Assembly: GCF_023973825.1 (NCBI RefSeq)
Contig: NC_090119.1
Span: forward strand, 310,001-374,000
Reading direction: 5' to 3'
Length of the DNA: 64,000 nt
DNA from: Plasmodium brasilianum
Lineage: Eukaryota > Apicomplexa > Aconoidasida > Haemosporida > Plasmodiidae
Positions 19,099 through 31,556 of this stretch are shown here, piece by piece (position 1 is the stretch's first letter; each line of letters opens with the position of its first letter). Under the pieces are notes generated by a model, which was given only the letters and a program-made list of their open reading frames with translations, did no database searches and had not been told where the DNA came from. Position numbers and translations under genes: made by a program.

Positions 19099-19752
19099 AA
19101 TTTATTAACAGTTCGTTGAAAAATAAATATAAAACACACAAAAATATAGTAACAAAAAAAAAGAAAAAAAGTTATGAACAGTTCATAAAAAAGAAAAAAA
19201 AAAAAACTTTACTGTTCAAATTACTGTTGAACCCTTTTTAGTGCCATTTCCTTAAGCAAAAGTAACATATTGGAAAAGATTTTTCTACATTTTTTGTTAT
19301 AATCATGCATTTACATAAAAACTACAAGGTCGTTAATTTTAATGCCATTTATGATTTTGCCATAACACGCTGTTTCAAAATGGTTCGGTTGTTTAACTTG
19401 TTTTATAGGCCCACATACAAATATGTATGTATGTATGTATGTATGTACGTGTGTATGTACGTGTGTATGTACGTGTGTATGTATATCATTTGGGCTTTAC
19501 TATTTTCTACGACATTTGAGAGAGAAGAAGCTCTGAAAATATGTTATCAAAAATTTTACGCCACTAGTAGCAATATTATTAAAAGTATATTGTCTTAAAT
19601 TTTTTGTTTAACCATGCACGAACTTTAGAAAAAAAATTTATCAACACATTGTTCTATACAATAATCACAAAAAAGAAAAAGGCACAAAATATGAAACCCC
19701 TCAACATGTGTAATTTGAACCATTTAATCTTATTTAGCACTCTTAAAAACAA

Positions 19753-19936
19753 CTATGTTTTAAAATTTTCATTTATTGCATTTATGTCTGCCTTAAAATT
19801 GTTTAATGCGGGGGGGAAAATAAAGCCATATGGTCTTTTCTCTTCCATCTCATCAAATGTTCCTACGAGTAAAGCAGTCAAGGCATGCTGACATATGTAT
19901 TTCGAGCAAAAAAGGGGTGTACACATGCACAAACAC

Positions 19937-19973
<37 letters not shown>

Positions 19974-20108
19974 CATACATATATGTACGTACCTATGTAT
20001 ATTTACGTATACGTATATAATATCTTGTGTCCGGTGGTAAGCCCATTTTTTGGCAGGTTTATCTATTTTCAATATAGCTGATATGTCAAATATAACAATA
20101 TGGCGCAT
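19753..20108 (-). CDS. Possible small two-exon gene of unknown function
   Basis: Proposed model: exon 1 is 20108-20007 (34 codons, starting MRHIVIFDISAILKIDK). The intron is 20006-19888, 119 nt, with a GTAAAT donor, an internal (AT)n tract, a CCCCTTTTTTGCTC pyrimidine run and a GTCAG acceptor. Exon 2 is 19887-19753 (44 codons plus TAG, including GTFDEMEEKRPYGFIFPPAL). The two exons join in phase 0 to give 78 residues. The amino-acid mix is diverse and unlike the surrounding microsatellite frames. I recognise no family. The opposite strand also has an open frame over exon 2 (19691-19891), and a + strand acceptor-like site sits near 20078, so strand and model are uncertain. Confidence 0.35.
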
Positions 20109-20653
20109 TAAATGTATGAAAAAAAAAGAAAAAAAAAGATAAAAATAAAAAAAAAAAAAGATTAAAGCGATAAAACAATAAAAATTTGAATGTTCACAAA
20201 ATTAAATATGCACAGTGCTAAGCACTAATATGTGCATATTTAGTAGCTGGTAAAATAAAATTATGTTTACGAAATTAAGTCAACTGAAACATCTGTAAGT
20301 TCATAGAGCGTGTGTTTCATATTTTGCAATTAAAAAGAAAAATAAACAATGCTAGTGGACATGTAGTGTGGCTCATGATTTTATAACGACATAAAATTAA
20401 AAAGTAATAAATTTTAAAAAAAATAATAATAAACAAATGAATGAATAAGACTAAATGAATGCACTCGAATGAATATGCTAGAGTAAAAATGCTAGGGCGA
20501 AATACGTGCATAATCACAAAAAATCAACAGCGTAATTTCTCCGTTTTTCACAATTGCGTAGCAAAATGGGTACTCCTCGTTTTGAATGCATACACATAAG
20601 AAAGCTACAGGTAAAACCTGTTATGTGTGTGTGAGAAATGGTTTTATATATTT

Positions 20654-20691
<38 letters not shown>

Positions 20692-20695
20692 TGGT

Positions 20696-23371
20696 TCATC
20701 TGTGTACGTGTACAATTAACTGATTTAATGGTTTGAATATAAACATTTCATTATGACATTCAAAAATAACATGAAATCTATTAATATTATAAATTCCTTC
20801 TTTATTAAAAAGAATGTTAAAGTGTATTTTTTTGCTCTGATGTTTCTTTAATTTTTTTATAAATTTTTGTACTATTCCTATAAATAAAAAGCCATTTAAT
20901 GCAACGAAATTTTCAGTTGTTTTATTTTGCTTCTCGTTTTCTAATGTATCATTTTTTAGTCGAACGAAGGAATTAAAATTGCCATAGTTGATATATGTAT
21001 TATACTTGACAATTTCTTGAAACCTCTTCGCTTCTTTGCTTATACGTACGCTCCCCTTTTCAAGAGAATTAAAGGATTCACAATTTTCCTTAAATTGTCT
21101 ATTTTCAGTCAATCCGTTTGTAGTGGTAGCAGCAGCAGCAGTGGCAGCCGAAATAGACGCTGCCATAGTGATAACACTGTCACTTGGGTGCTCACTCAAA
21201 GATGGATCTTCGAAAAAGGCAATTTCAAAATTTTCGTTGCACTTATAACTTGCCGTTATGGGTGTGAAATTCGACAAATACATTTTTTTCTTTAAATTCG
21301 TTTCTGCAATATTTATCTCATCATTAAAAGCTGTTTTGTAGGAAAAGCACGCAATTGTTTTTTCCTTTTCCTTTTCTTCTTTCTTTGTATCACTATAATT
21401 ATCATCATACATATTATTAAGGTCAACTATTACTTCTTTGTTGCTACTGTTATTTGAGCTCTTTCTATTAATGTGCAATTCTGTATCGTCATAATTTAAC
21501 GAATTTATGATATCACCATTTAATGAAAAAAAATTTTGTTCATTAAAGGAATGATTATTAACCTCTGCTAAGCCGCTAAAGTTATTTGTATCAACATTAT
21601 TAAAATATGTATCTTCACTTTCGTATTTGTAATCTATAAAATGTTGTTGACTCAATTCATTTGTAGTTTCATCATCATCATCATCATTATCATTTCCTAA
21701 GTGAAGGGATGAATTCAATGCTTCCAACTCCTTAGCTTGTACATAACAATTTGTAAGGTCTATATCTGAATTGTTCTGTATATTTATTGCAATTTGTACA
21801 ATATGCTCTTTTTGATTATTCATATATATATCCTTATTAATTTCATCGATTGAGAAGGTTAAAACATCATTGGTAAGATGGATTTGTTTTTTTAAAGATC
21901 CCCTTCTTATCCATTTGACATCTTTTGAAAACCAATTAATGTGAACGTAAAAAGAAGAAATATCTTCTTGCAATGCATTTTTTGTATATACGAGTGACGT
22001 CAGATTTTCATTTTTTTTTAAAAAAAAAAATTCTGACAAATAACAGTTAAATAATTTAATCTTACTAAATTTGTTATGTGTAGTTCTATAAGGACATGTT
22101 TCCCATTTTGCCAAATCACCACTATTTTTTTCTTTTTTGTGCTCAAGAAATAGATCAAATAGATAAATTTCTCTTTTACACAAATTTTGAAAGAAAATAT
22201 ACATAAATGTGTTATTCCTTTTGCAGCTATTTAATGGATGATATACTTTTAATTTAATTAAAGGAATGACATGCATTAGTCTTAAGAATAAGTAGCATTT
22301 TTCTTTCTTTTCCCTTAACATACCAGAATATGGTGTTACATTATTATCATCATCTGTGTCTTCTCTCTCAATCTTTTTTATTTTATCGTTTTTATATTTG
22401 CATAAAGTTGTTATAATACATCTGTGCAATCCTATGTGAGCGGAGTTAACACTAATATGTAAATAAAACACATCGTTCTTTTTAACGTTCCCATTAATTT
22501 TAACATTTTGAATATTTTTATTTTTAAATTTTTGTTTAAATACACTCGTGTTCTTATCAACAAATTTGTCATAGTACATGTCGTTCTCTATAAAGAGATA
22601 TCCTTTTTTTGTATCATTATTTTTTGGATTATTTGCTTCCTCAAATTTGTAATTAATATATTCAGGCGAATATTTTCTAATTTGTTCCTCACTGTTGGAA
22701 TATTGCTCCTTATTTTTCTTACTTCTCCATCCATAATTTCTATCAATCCTTTCATTGTCATCATTTAATATATACTCGTCCCCATTGTGCACTACCTTAT
22801 AACAGCTAAAAAGGCTACATGGAGTGATGCATATGCTTATATAATTAACAGGTATAGTTGAATGATTAACAATTTTAAAAGTCATCTCCATTTTTTCCCC
22901 TTCCAGTAATTCAATCATGTCTACTTCGTAGCTACTTATCTCTTTTCTTTCATTCGAGTAAATATTTTCAAATTCAAATGATAGAGAATATGTTCTATCA
23001 TACACATATAATACCAATCGATGATCAATGTCATATTGTTTTATTTTCTTTAAACTTTTCTTATTTATCATACCTATATTATTTGACCATGTAAAAGTAT
23101 TCATCTGTCTATTTAATTTTTTCAAATTTTCCTTTTTTTCCACATTATTATCACAGTTACTTATACCATCGTATTTAAGGAAATGAAGGTCATCGAACTT
23201 TTTGCTCAGCTTCTTCAAACCGTGCGTGTAAAAACTCTGGTAAGTTTTGACTAGGCCGAACAGGTGCCACATCACGCCTGAGAAAGGTGGGAAGCGAGTG
23301 ATCGTAAGTGTGTAGGGAAGCATGCAGCTGTGCACATGTAAGTATGCACAGAGGTATCCACATATGCAAGT

Positions 23372-23410
<39 letters not shown>

Positions 23411-25512
23411 CACCTATTTACAAATGCGCATATTTACGAATACACATACTTACTAATTCCCATATTTACAAATGCACACATGTTCACACAACAGACGCGC
23501 GTATCGACCAATGCCCCACGCACGATCTAACAGCAAACACTTGGGCGAACAAACTCATGCGTACCTGATACAAAGAGCAAACCCCTTTTCAATGGTTTAA
23601 TATACAATGTAAATGTTTTTGATTGTCTAGCTTCTAAAATAATAATTTTTTTTTCAACTAAAATGTTCTTGTTCATATTTTCATTGTAATAGTATGCGCA
23701 GATATGAGTACTCTGACATTCAACTTTTGTGTGTAATGGATTGATCAGCTTAAACGTTACAAATATGTAATCATTTTTTGAAACATACTGAATGAACTTA
23801 TTGTTAATTTTAATTTCCTCTTTATCTGTACCTTTTTGATATATATTTTTAATTTGTATATTATTATTAAACTGTAAGCTGTTTACCAATTTTTCTTTAA
23901 ACTCCCTTACATAAGTAGTGAATGCATTTTTATTTTCCAAACTTACATATGGTGATACCTTAATTGATTTTATGAACTCTTTTGCAGAAATGTCACTTGA
24001 TGATTTTTTCACTTCATCGGTTTTACAATTTATGATTGTTTCTTCCTTTCGAATACTGCTTTCTGTTATATTGCCGCTTTCCCCGACCTTACCACTTCCA
24101 ATTGGGTCAACCGCTTTACAATCTATTTTATTTTCATCTACAACTATTACGTCACTAGTAAGTAAGTCTATACAATCATTGTACACACTATTGATAAATT
24201 TTTTGTACGATATATATAAGTAATGAATTTCATGAAAATTTACCATAGATAAATCGTTTATGTCTTTCATCATAATATTATACATATCAAGCAAAGTGGT
24301 ATCATATTTTTTTATTTTAAATAAATTATTTTCAAATATATCAAAATAATTTATATCATTCATTTTGTCATAATTATATATGTTTGTTTGGGAAATGCAA
24401 ACAGAATTGGTAAATAAACTTTCATTATTTCTCAAACGAATTAACGGGATTTTTAAATTTAGTGGTTTTATTACATCTTCCGAGTTGTCCTCATTAAAAT
24501 AATGCATCCTATTTACTTGTTCGTGCGTATCGCTCTCGCCTTTTTTTTGCCATGAACAGTTCGGCTTTTCCGTATCATTATGGCAATCATTTTTACAGCA
24601 ATTTTCATCCCCATTTTTGACGTTACTTTCATCGCCGTTTTGATTGCCATTTTTGGAGCTATTCTCATTGCTACAATCCCCTGCATGGACTGGCTTCCCC
24701 TTGTTCTTTCTCAAAAATATGTTCAAAACTTTGTCAACGTATATTTTATAAACATAAGCAAATTCCCTTATGAAATTTATTTCCTTGTCAGGAGAAGCGC
24801 AATAAATGTCTACATTTTTATTTAAAACGTATGACTGTTCATAATTTTTGGATATAGAATTTAAAATGCAAATGTAATGATTTAATGCCTCATAGTACAG
24901 ATTGATACTAAAGGCTTGTCGGGCCATCATAAAATGTAAATGCTCATATATATGTTTCATTTTTTTTTTTTCATATTTTTTTAGCACTTTCGAATAACAA
25001 AATAAAGCTAATTTTTTAAAACCGCATTTGTTAAAAGTATGACCAGCTAAGGTCATTTCGAACAAATACTTTCTATATTTATAATTATTTTTTTGCAGAA
25101 AAAAATGACTATCACTGTCGCTATTTTCTTCCTTACTGTTTGCGCTTTCTAAGATGTTGCTATTTCCGCGGACGCTTTTTTTTCCCTCTCTGTCATTTTT
25201 CTTCATATACTCTGTATTCCCCTGTTCATTATATTTTTCCCCACCTGCACACATGCCACTGTTGCTCTTTTCTGTACTTGTTCTTTTAAAATCGTTGTTA
25301 CTCGTGCTGTCGCTTCGGCATATGTGCCCTTTAGTATTATTATTACTAGAAGTGGCGGTAATGTAAAAATTATCATTAACAGTTATTTTGTTGTTTACAG
25401 CACAGTCGGTGTCAATACTGTTGTCAGTTAGTGCATCCGAGTTTATCGTGTCATTTTTATTTGCAACATTATGACTGTTCATAAAAATGGTACTATTTTC
25501 CCCTTGCGTGTT

Positions 25513-25544
<32 letters not shown>

Positions 25545-28500
25545 CTTCCACAGATGATGTATCATTATTAATATTTGCTTCTTCCGTCTTTTCCTCCTTT
25601 TCAGAAATATAGCTACTACCATTTTTATTTACAATGTTAGTTATTAATTTGTTGTAACTGTTATTGAGTTGCTTCATGTATTTGATCTCTTTTGTGTAAT
25701 ATTTTCCTTTTTTTTTTTTTTTTTTATAGCTATATGTAATTTGTTCCAATAGCAATCCTGATCTAATATTATTAATTTGAAAGGACAATTTTGTTAACTT
25801 ATTTTCACTCGTTAGTTTTTCTTCCACACATGAGAAGTCTACATTCGCGTTAATAAGAATATTTATACAAGTTTCACTATTTTCATCATAAATAAGAGAC
25901 AAGTAATAATTTAAAATTGAACATACAAACATATTATTTAGGTAGTAACACTTATAATACATTTGATAACTCAGATCTAGGTAATATAAGGAGTCCTTTT
26001 TGTTGATAGTATCCATATTATAAATACACAAACTAATTAATTCATAAATATTACCTAGATAAAAATACAGTTTGTCATGCTTAAACTCATTTATACAAAT
26101 TTTTAAAATGTTATATGACAACTCGTATTCGTTCAGAATGAAATAAACGTCACTCAGCGTTTTGTACATCCATTCAAGGGAATCCCTGTTGCAAAGTTTT
26201 GCGTCACCCGCATTGTTGGCGATAATGGAAACGGTACTGTTAGAGGAACTGTTAATAGTATTGTTGGAGGTAATGGCAGCGGAACTGTGAACAGTATTGT
26301 TGGAGGTAATGGCAGCGGAACTGCTAACAGTATTGTTGGAGGTAATGGCAGCGGAACTGCTTGCAGCATCTGCTGTGCTGGACGTGCTACTATTTGCAGG
26401 TTTCCATAGCATTTGTAGTGAATCCCCTTTACCGAAGTTCCTTTCTGCATTATCACGTTCAGCCGATGATGCAGTTCCTTGTAATGATACCTTGTGCTCC
26501 TCATAGATTCCTTCTTTTTCTTGATTAAGTATATTTGTATTAATTCTATCTTTTAAAGGAGGATTTTCATTATTTGTATCATTGTTAGACAATAACACAT
26601 TTTGTGCTACATTCAAAAGAACATTACTTGTCTGTTCAGCAACAAACAATGCAGCATCAGAGGAAGTGAAATTAAATTTCGTTTTTCTCCACATAAATTT
26701 AAGCTGATTCCTTAAGCTTTTTTTATTATTAAGAATTAAATTATTTATATCATATGTTAATGTAGTAATATATGGAATAACACATGTCTTAATAAAGTTA
26801 TGTATAAACATTTTCAAAGATATAATATCGACACTATCTAAGCAACAACAAAAATATGTTTCATCAATATATAGTGGCATTCTTTTACTAATATAAATTA
26901 CCTCATCCGATATTATATAATCGTAAATTTTGTTAAAATTAGTAGATAAACTTTTTTTTATTTGTTTACTGTGTTCGATGTCATTTGAGTTTTTTGCAAT
27001 TCTTATATTTCCATCCATTAGATCTTTAAGATGCATGCTCAGATGATTTACGTAAAGCTTTTGTATATTATTTAATAAGTACTGTTTTTTATCATTTAAC
27101 CAATTATCTTTATTTTTTCTGCTTGAAATATTTATATCTGTATATGTTAATGATTTTTCATTATATGGTAATCTGTCCTTCGAGCTACATAGTTTATCAT
27201 CATCATCATTAGTAGTAGTAGCAGCAATGGCAGTAGAAGCAATGGCAGTGGCAGCAATGGCAGTAGCAGCAGCATCAGAGGAAGCCGCAGCGCTATCATC
27301 ACATGTGTTATGAATACCATTTATTTGCAAGTTCTTTCCCTCTTCATATGTTTGCTGAGTAGTTACCCTTTCGTTTTGGTATTCATTACCTTGCGTGGTA
27401 AGACCACTCACGTTCAAGATGATGTTACTTTTATTGTTGTTATAATTCATTCCTTCGTTCTTCTTTTCTTTATGTAAAAACTTTGATTGGTTATCGTTTG
27501 TATCATTTTTTCCTCTATGTACAATGCGTACTTTGTTGTGTGGTTGCTGGTCCATATGTACCGCATTCATTTCACATGTTTTATCTGCATTGAGGAATCT
27601 ATGTGCTTTAATAATAAGCAAATGACACTTATAATTTAAAAATGTTGACTGGATATTTACAAATAATTTCTGAACATCTGTTTCTATGTCATCATCACTG
27701 TTATTTGATATGTGCAGGAGTATAATACCCTTGGGGATGTTTGAGTTCGCGTGTGCATTAGCACTGCTAATGCCACAACTAATACAACTGTTAATGTCTC
27801 TATTATGATTGCCACTGTTAATATTACTACTAATATTACTGCTTGTATTATTATTTCCACTGTTAACATTACTATTACTATTACCATTTTGAATATTATT
27901 TTTTATCATACATTTATACAGCTCAATCACGTTGCTGTCCCTCGTGCTGCAAATGTATATTATGCCCAACGTTGAACAAGACGAGTTGTTGTATAGGTGC
28001 ATATACCTCCACGATGTTTTAAGGTAAGTATTGAACCAGGGAAGGAAGAAAGCATTGTATTTCTGGATATGATCGATGTATTTGACCTTACTACTAAAAT
28101 AGCTCTCCCCATAATTTGCCCTATAGGTTGAGCTGTTATTCGCACCTCTATCATCCATTTCGTCAGTACTGCCTGTATAGCCTGTATCTCCATTATGGTC
28201 AATATGATCAATACGACTAATATGCTGCTTCTCCTGACGAGCAGAATTTCCAAGGGGTGATACCACTCCTTGTATCCATTCCTCACTTGGGAAAATGTGC
28301 GCATCACTACTACCCTCCCCATTTACAAATTTTTCATTATACACATTTTTAACTTTTTTAGTTATATTCCTTTCATTTTTTAAAACAGCTTTTTTTATCT
28401 CATTATTTAATATACTCGAATTTGCACATAAGTAGTAAAAATAATTTTTATTCGAAACTATATTGTCCTTATAATTTTTTTTAAAATATGTATTTAAACT

Positions 28501-28893
28501 TCCTTCATTGTAAATATCGTTATATTGAGGTTCATTATATGTTATGGTGTCAATTAGTATTTTATCTAAATAGTCCAATTTGATGTCTTTATATTCATCT
28601 GAATTAATAAAGCGAACTTTAAAATTTTTGTTCTCAATTACTTTTTCACATATGGTATTATGTTTACTTAGATAATTTAAATTTATGCTTACATTCAATT
28701 TTAAGTCTACCTTTTCTTTTTCTTCATTTATCCAACTATCGGATGTACCGAACGGTTGAAACAAATCATTTACACTAATACCCAGAAAAAAAGATATTTC
28801 CCTTTTTGCAATTCGGCTACTGTCAATAAGAATGGTGGGCACGTAAATGTCATTGATTACATTTTTTATTTCTTCCTCTATCAGGTTGGCCAT
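20696..28893 (-). CDS. TRAPPC8: TRAPP III subunit TRAPPC8/Trs85 homologue (two exons)
   Basis: Subunit of the TRAPPIII tether/Rab1 exchange factor acting at the ER-Golgi interface and in autophagy-type membrane traffic. Exon 1 is 28893-23565 and exon 2 is 23277-20696. The intron has a GGTACGC donor context and a CTTTCTCAG acceptor, joins in phase 1 and restores a continuous 2636-residue protein. Family-like features: an N-terminus of the TRAPPC8 type (IYVPTILIDSS...ISVNDLFQPFGTSDSW), the WFNTYLKTSWRYMH segment, and a very characteristic block around residues 680-740 (SVDIISLKMFIHNFIKTCVI, IPYITTL, then a basic LRNQLKFMWRKTKF). A helical TPR-like region follows (LSDVYFILNEYELSYNILK) and beta-rich C-terminal domains. 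Human TRAPPC8 is about 1435 residues. The excess is Asn/Ser/Asp-rich inserts, poly-Lys and Ser/Ala/Thr repeats. Exon 2 alone has an open frame reaching into the intron, which could mislead an automatic call into two genes. Confidence 0.85.
23278..23564 (-). other. Intron of the TRAPPC8 gene
   Basis: A 287-nt intron on the - strand, from the GTACGC donor (23564) to the TTTCTCAG acceptor (23278). Codon phase agrees: exon 1 leaves one base (G) and exon 2 supplies GC, giving Gly at the junction (...FVS-G-VMWHL...). The intron contains an (AT)n run at about 23376-23406. Confidence 0.85.
26230..26365 (-). repeat. 36-nt coding repeat in TRAPPC8 (12-aa SSAAITSNNTV unit)
   Basis: Three nearly identical 36-nt units plus degenerate edges encode 12-residue repeats of SSAAITSNNTVx type within a Ser/Ala/Thr/Asn-rich insert of the TRAPPC8-like protein. 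A second Ala/Thr/Ile repeat lies at about 27205-27285. Confidence 0.9.
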
Positions 28894-29417
28894 GTTTGAT
28901 CTGCGCGCGTCGTAGTAGCAGAAGCAGTGGTAATAGCAGATGTGGTGGTAGCAGAAGCAGTGGTAATAGCAGATGTGGTGATAGAAGAAGCAGTGGTAAT
29001 AGCAGATGTGGTGATAGAAGAAGCAGTGGTAGTCTCTATCACTATAGATGTTCCTGTCTTCTTTCTTCTTTCTTCTTTCTTCTTCTGCTTCTCTTCTTAT
29101 TGTACTTCTTTACCCGCGTTAGCGCATACCTAGTAAGAAAAAAAATTAGTGGGCGCTGTTTCCATTTGTAATCATCAAATAATGGCTAAAGGGATTTATT
29201 TAAAACATGTAATATGGTCATTGCGTGAACCTATGCACTCCGCCAGATATATTCTTTGAATGGGTTGACGAGGTGATACAAAAATTTATACATGTGTATA
29301 TGTTTATATATATGTTTACATGCACACACGGAAAGGGATGCATACACATGACAACGATGGACACAAAATGATCAAGCAATTGAATTATCTATAGTTGCAG
29401 GTATTTTTCGAAAAATA

Positions 29418-29448
<31 letters not shown>

Positions 29449-29694
29449 AAAATGAAAAGGAAAATGAAAATGAAAAAAGAAAATTATACGTATATGTACG
29501 TACATGAAAGCACAATACACAGCAATAATGCAAAACGCTTTTTGGTGAACACAGTTTTTATTCTTTTTCTCTGTGTATCTTACATTTTTTTACCTTATTT
29601 TTACTTTATTTTTTTTAAAAACAATTTTCGCTATTTGGGTAAAAATTATTCCTGTTCAGTAGCTATAACATAATGATGGCGCGTATTTCCATTT

Positions 29695-29725
<31 letters not shown>

Positions 29726-30630
29726 AAAAGAAAAAAAAAAAAAAGTAATTTACGAATTACTACAGATTGAGGAATACTGTTGACCTTATCTTATCTGAGT
29801 GCAGAACAGAACGTGTAGTTTCATTTAAAAGGGGCTAGGTCGTAACTCTTCTCCTTTTATTATTATGTTACATATGAGCGGGGATTACTTGACAAGAATT
29901 CGTCAACAAGCATTACTTAGCGAGGACTAGTTAACGCCCGTTCTTTTGTGCATACAAATATATTTGCGTCGCATGTATTATTATACGCATGTATACAGTG
30001 CATACATTATACGCACACTTACATATATACAGGCATGTATGTATAATAAAAATACAATGAAAGATGAAATAGGTTGTAAACTCCAAGCAGGAATGTACAA
30101 CATAACTGTTGGAATAATTCTATTAATTTATAAATAATTTAGCGAAAAAAAAAGCTATTTTTGTACAATTTCTAAATTCTATGATATAACGGAAGAACAT
30201 AAATATACTACATGAACAAACATATGTGCAAGTAGAAGAAGCAATATTTACCTATATACTCCAAAACGCACATATGTATGTATATGATATATATAAATAT
30301 ATATGTATTATATATGTATATGTGGAAAAAATCTCTAAAATAGGAAAATAAATAAAAATTAAAAGTCCACATTACAAGTATACATAACAAAACAGTATTA
30401 GTCGTACCCGCCTTCCGCTTTTTATTTTTATACGCAAATAAAAAGATACTTCTTTCTAGTTTAAAAAAAATATATGTACATATTTTTATGTTATCTCTTC
30501 CTGCGGTTTTGACATGCCTATATATATGGCAATACGTAGATGACTAATACGCTCGGAAAAGGCAAACATTTAAGCATGGGATAAATAAGTGCTCAATTTA
30601 ATATGCATATAGGTGTTTTGTAATTATGTA

Positions 30631-30666
<36 letters not shown>

Positions 30667-30762
30667 CATAACGAATACATGTTTATGCCTATTTTTCTTC
30701 GCTTATTGTAGAAAAAACTATCACAGATATAATAGAAGGTTACCTATGATTCGTTAAACAAG

Positions 30763-30799
<37 letters not shown>

Positions 30800-31068
30800 T
30801 TAAAGGAAAAATAGTACTTTTAATTTAAATAGCGAAGCAAAAAAATGTTTTTGCTTCGAATATGTTACCTGTTGACCTTTTTTAATTCGTCCTTCATTAG
30901 GCAAGTTAAAATTGTGATACTTCGTTTTACTCGTAAATTTACGTTGTAGCTTTATTTTATTTCATTTTATTTATTTTATTATTATTATTATTTTTTTTTT
31001 TTTTTATGTACATTTCGTTTGTTCTATTTTGCTCGCTAACATGTGAGTGTGATTTATATGAACATATA

Positions 31069-31116
<48 letters not shown>

Positions 31117-31556
31117 GTAATGAGCATATTTTAAATCTCTATACAGTCTTATATGTGTATATATGCGTGTATTTGTATATGTATATATGCATATGCATTC
31201 GTTTTCCATAGTATCATATTATTCTCTTCATATGTTTGAAAAAAAAAAAAAAAAATTCTCTTTTTTGTTTTTTAATTTATCTATTTGTATCTTTACTAAT
31301 ACGAATTGAATAGAAATAATAGGGGATTGCGAGAGGCGGGACATCGAAGAGGTGCACACGGCGTGTGGGTGAATATCCGTACTTGACGTGAATATAAATA
31401 CATATATGCATATATACGTATGTGTGTATGTATGTATGTATGTATGTATACGTCTATGTTCATATATTTATTTATTTGCTTGTGCAGAAGCGGATAAGCA
31501 TACGCGTGCAGCATAATTTTCCCGTAGTTTGTGGTAGCATCAGTTGAACATAGATT
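28894..31556. other. Divergent promoter region between TRAPPC8 and MMS19
   Basis: 2.66 kb between two genes that start in opposite directions, so it probably holds both promoters and leaders. Contents: a 33-nt minisatellite next to the TRAPPC8 start, purine/pyrimidine tracts (29416-29480, 29695-29745), (AT)n microsatellites (30638-30661, 31071-31113), poly(T) at 30770-30797, and a TATG repeat at about 31424-31450. Very short frames such as 29182-29259 and 29866-29928 (+) are seen but not called. Confidence 0.7.
28915..29035. repeat. 33-nt minisatellite immediately upstream of the TRAPPC8 start
   Basis: Three full 33-nt units and a partial fourth, built from GTAGCAGAAGCAGTGGTAAT plus AGCAGATGTGGTG, begin only 22 nt upstream of the TRAPPC8 ATG (- strand). 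The unit length is a multiple of 3 and the array is open, so it would lengthen the protein if an upstream start existed, but I see no in-frame Met. Confidence 0.93.

Larger units (their letters stand above)
18568..20695. other. Intergenic between ARP and TRAPPC8 (contains a possible small gene)
   Basis: Contains the ARP 5' flank, a 7/14-nt AAAAATGAAGAATG repeat (18957-19098), a GTATGTAC microsatellite (19420-19482), an (AT)n tract (19941-19968) and poly(T) at 20659-20690 next to the TRAPPC8 stop. Between about 19305 and 20170 the DNA is of higher complexity, with short open frames on both strands. The best model there is listed separately at 19753-20108 (-). Confidence 0.6.

Noticed and set aside
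19305..19598. 97-codon + strand frame with EREEALKICYQKFYATSSN near its end
   Set aside because: Interrupted by a TATG microsatellite coding Tyr-Val-Cys-Met; could be two short exons, but no donor/acceptor pair in phase was evident.
26154..26504. 116-codon - strand frame rich in Pro/Leu/Thr/Val
   Set aside because: Out-of-frame translation of the 36-nt repeat inside TRAPPC8.
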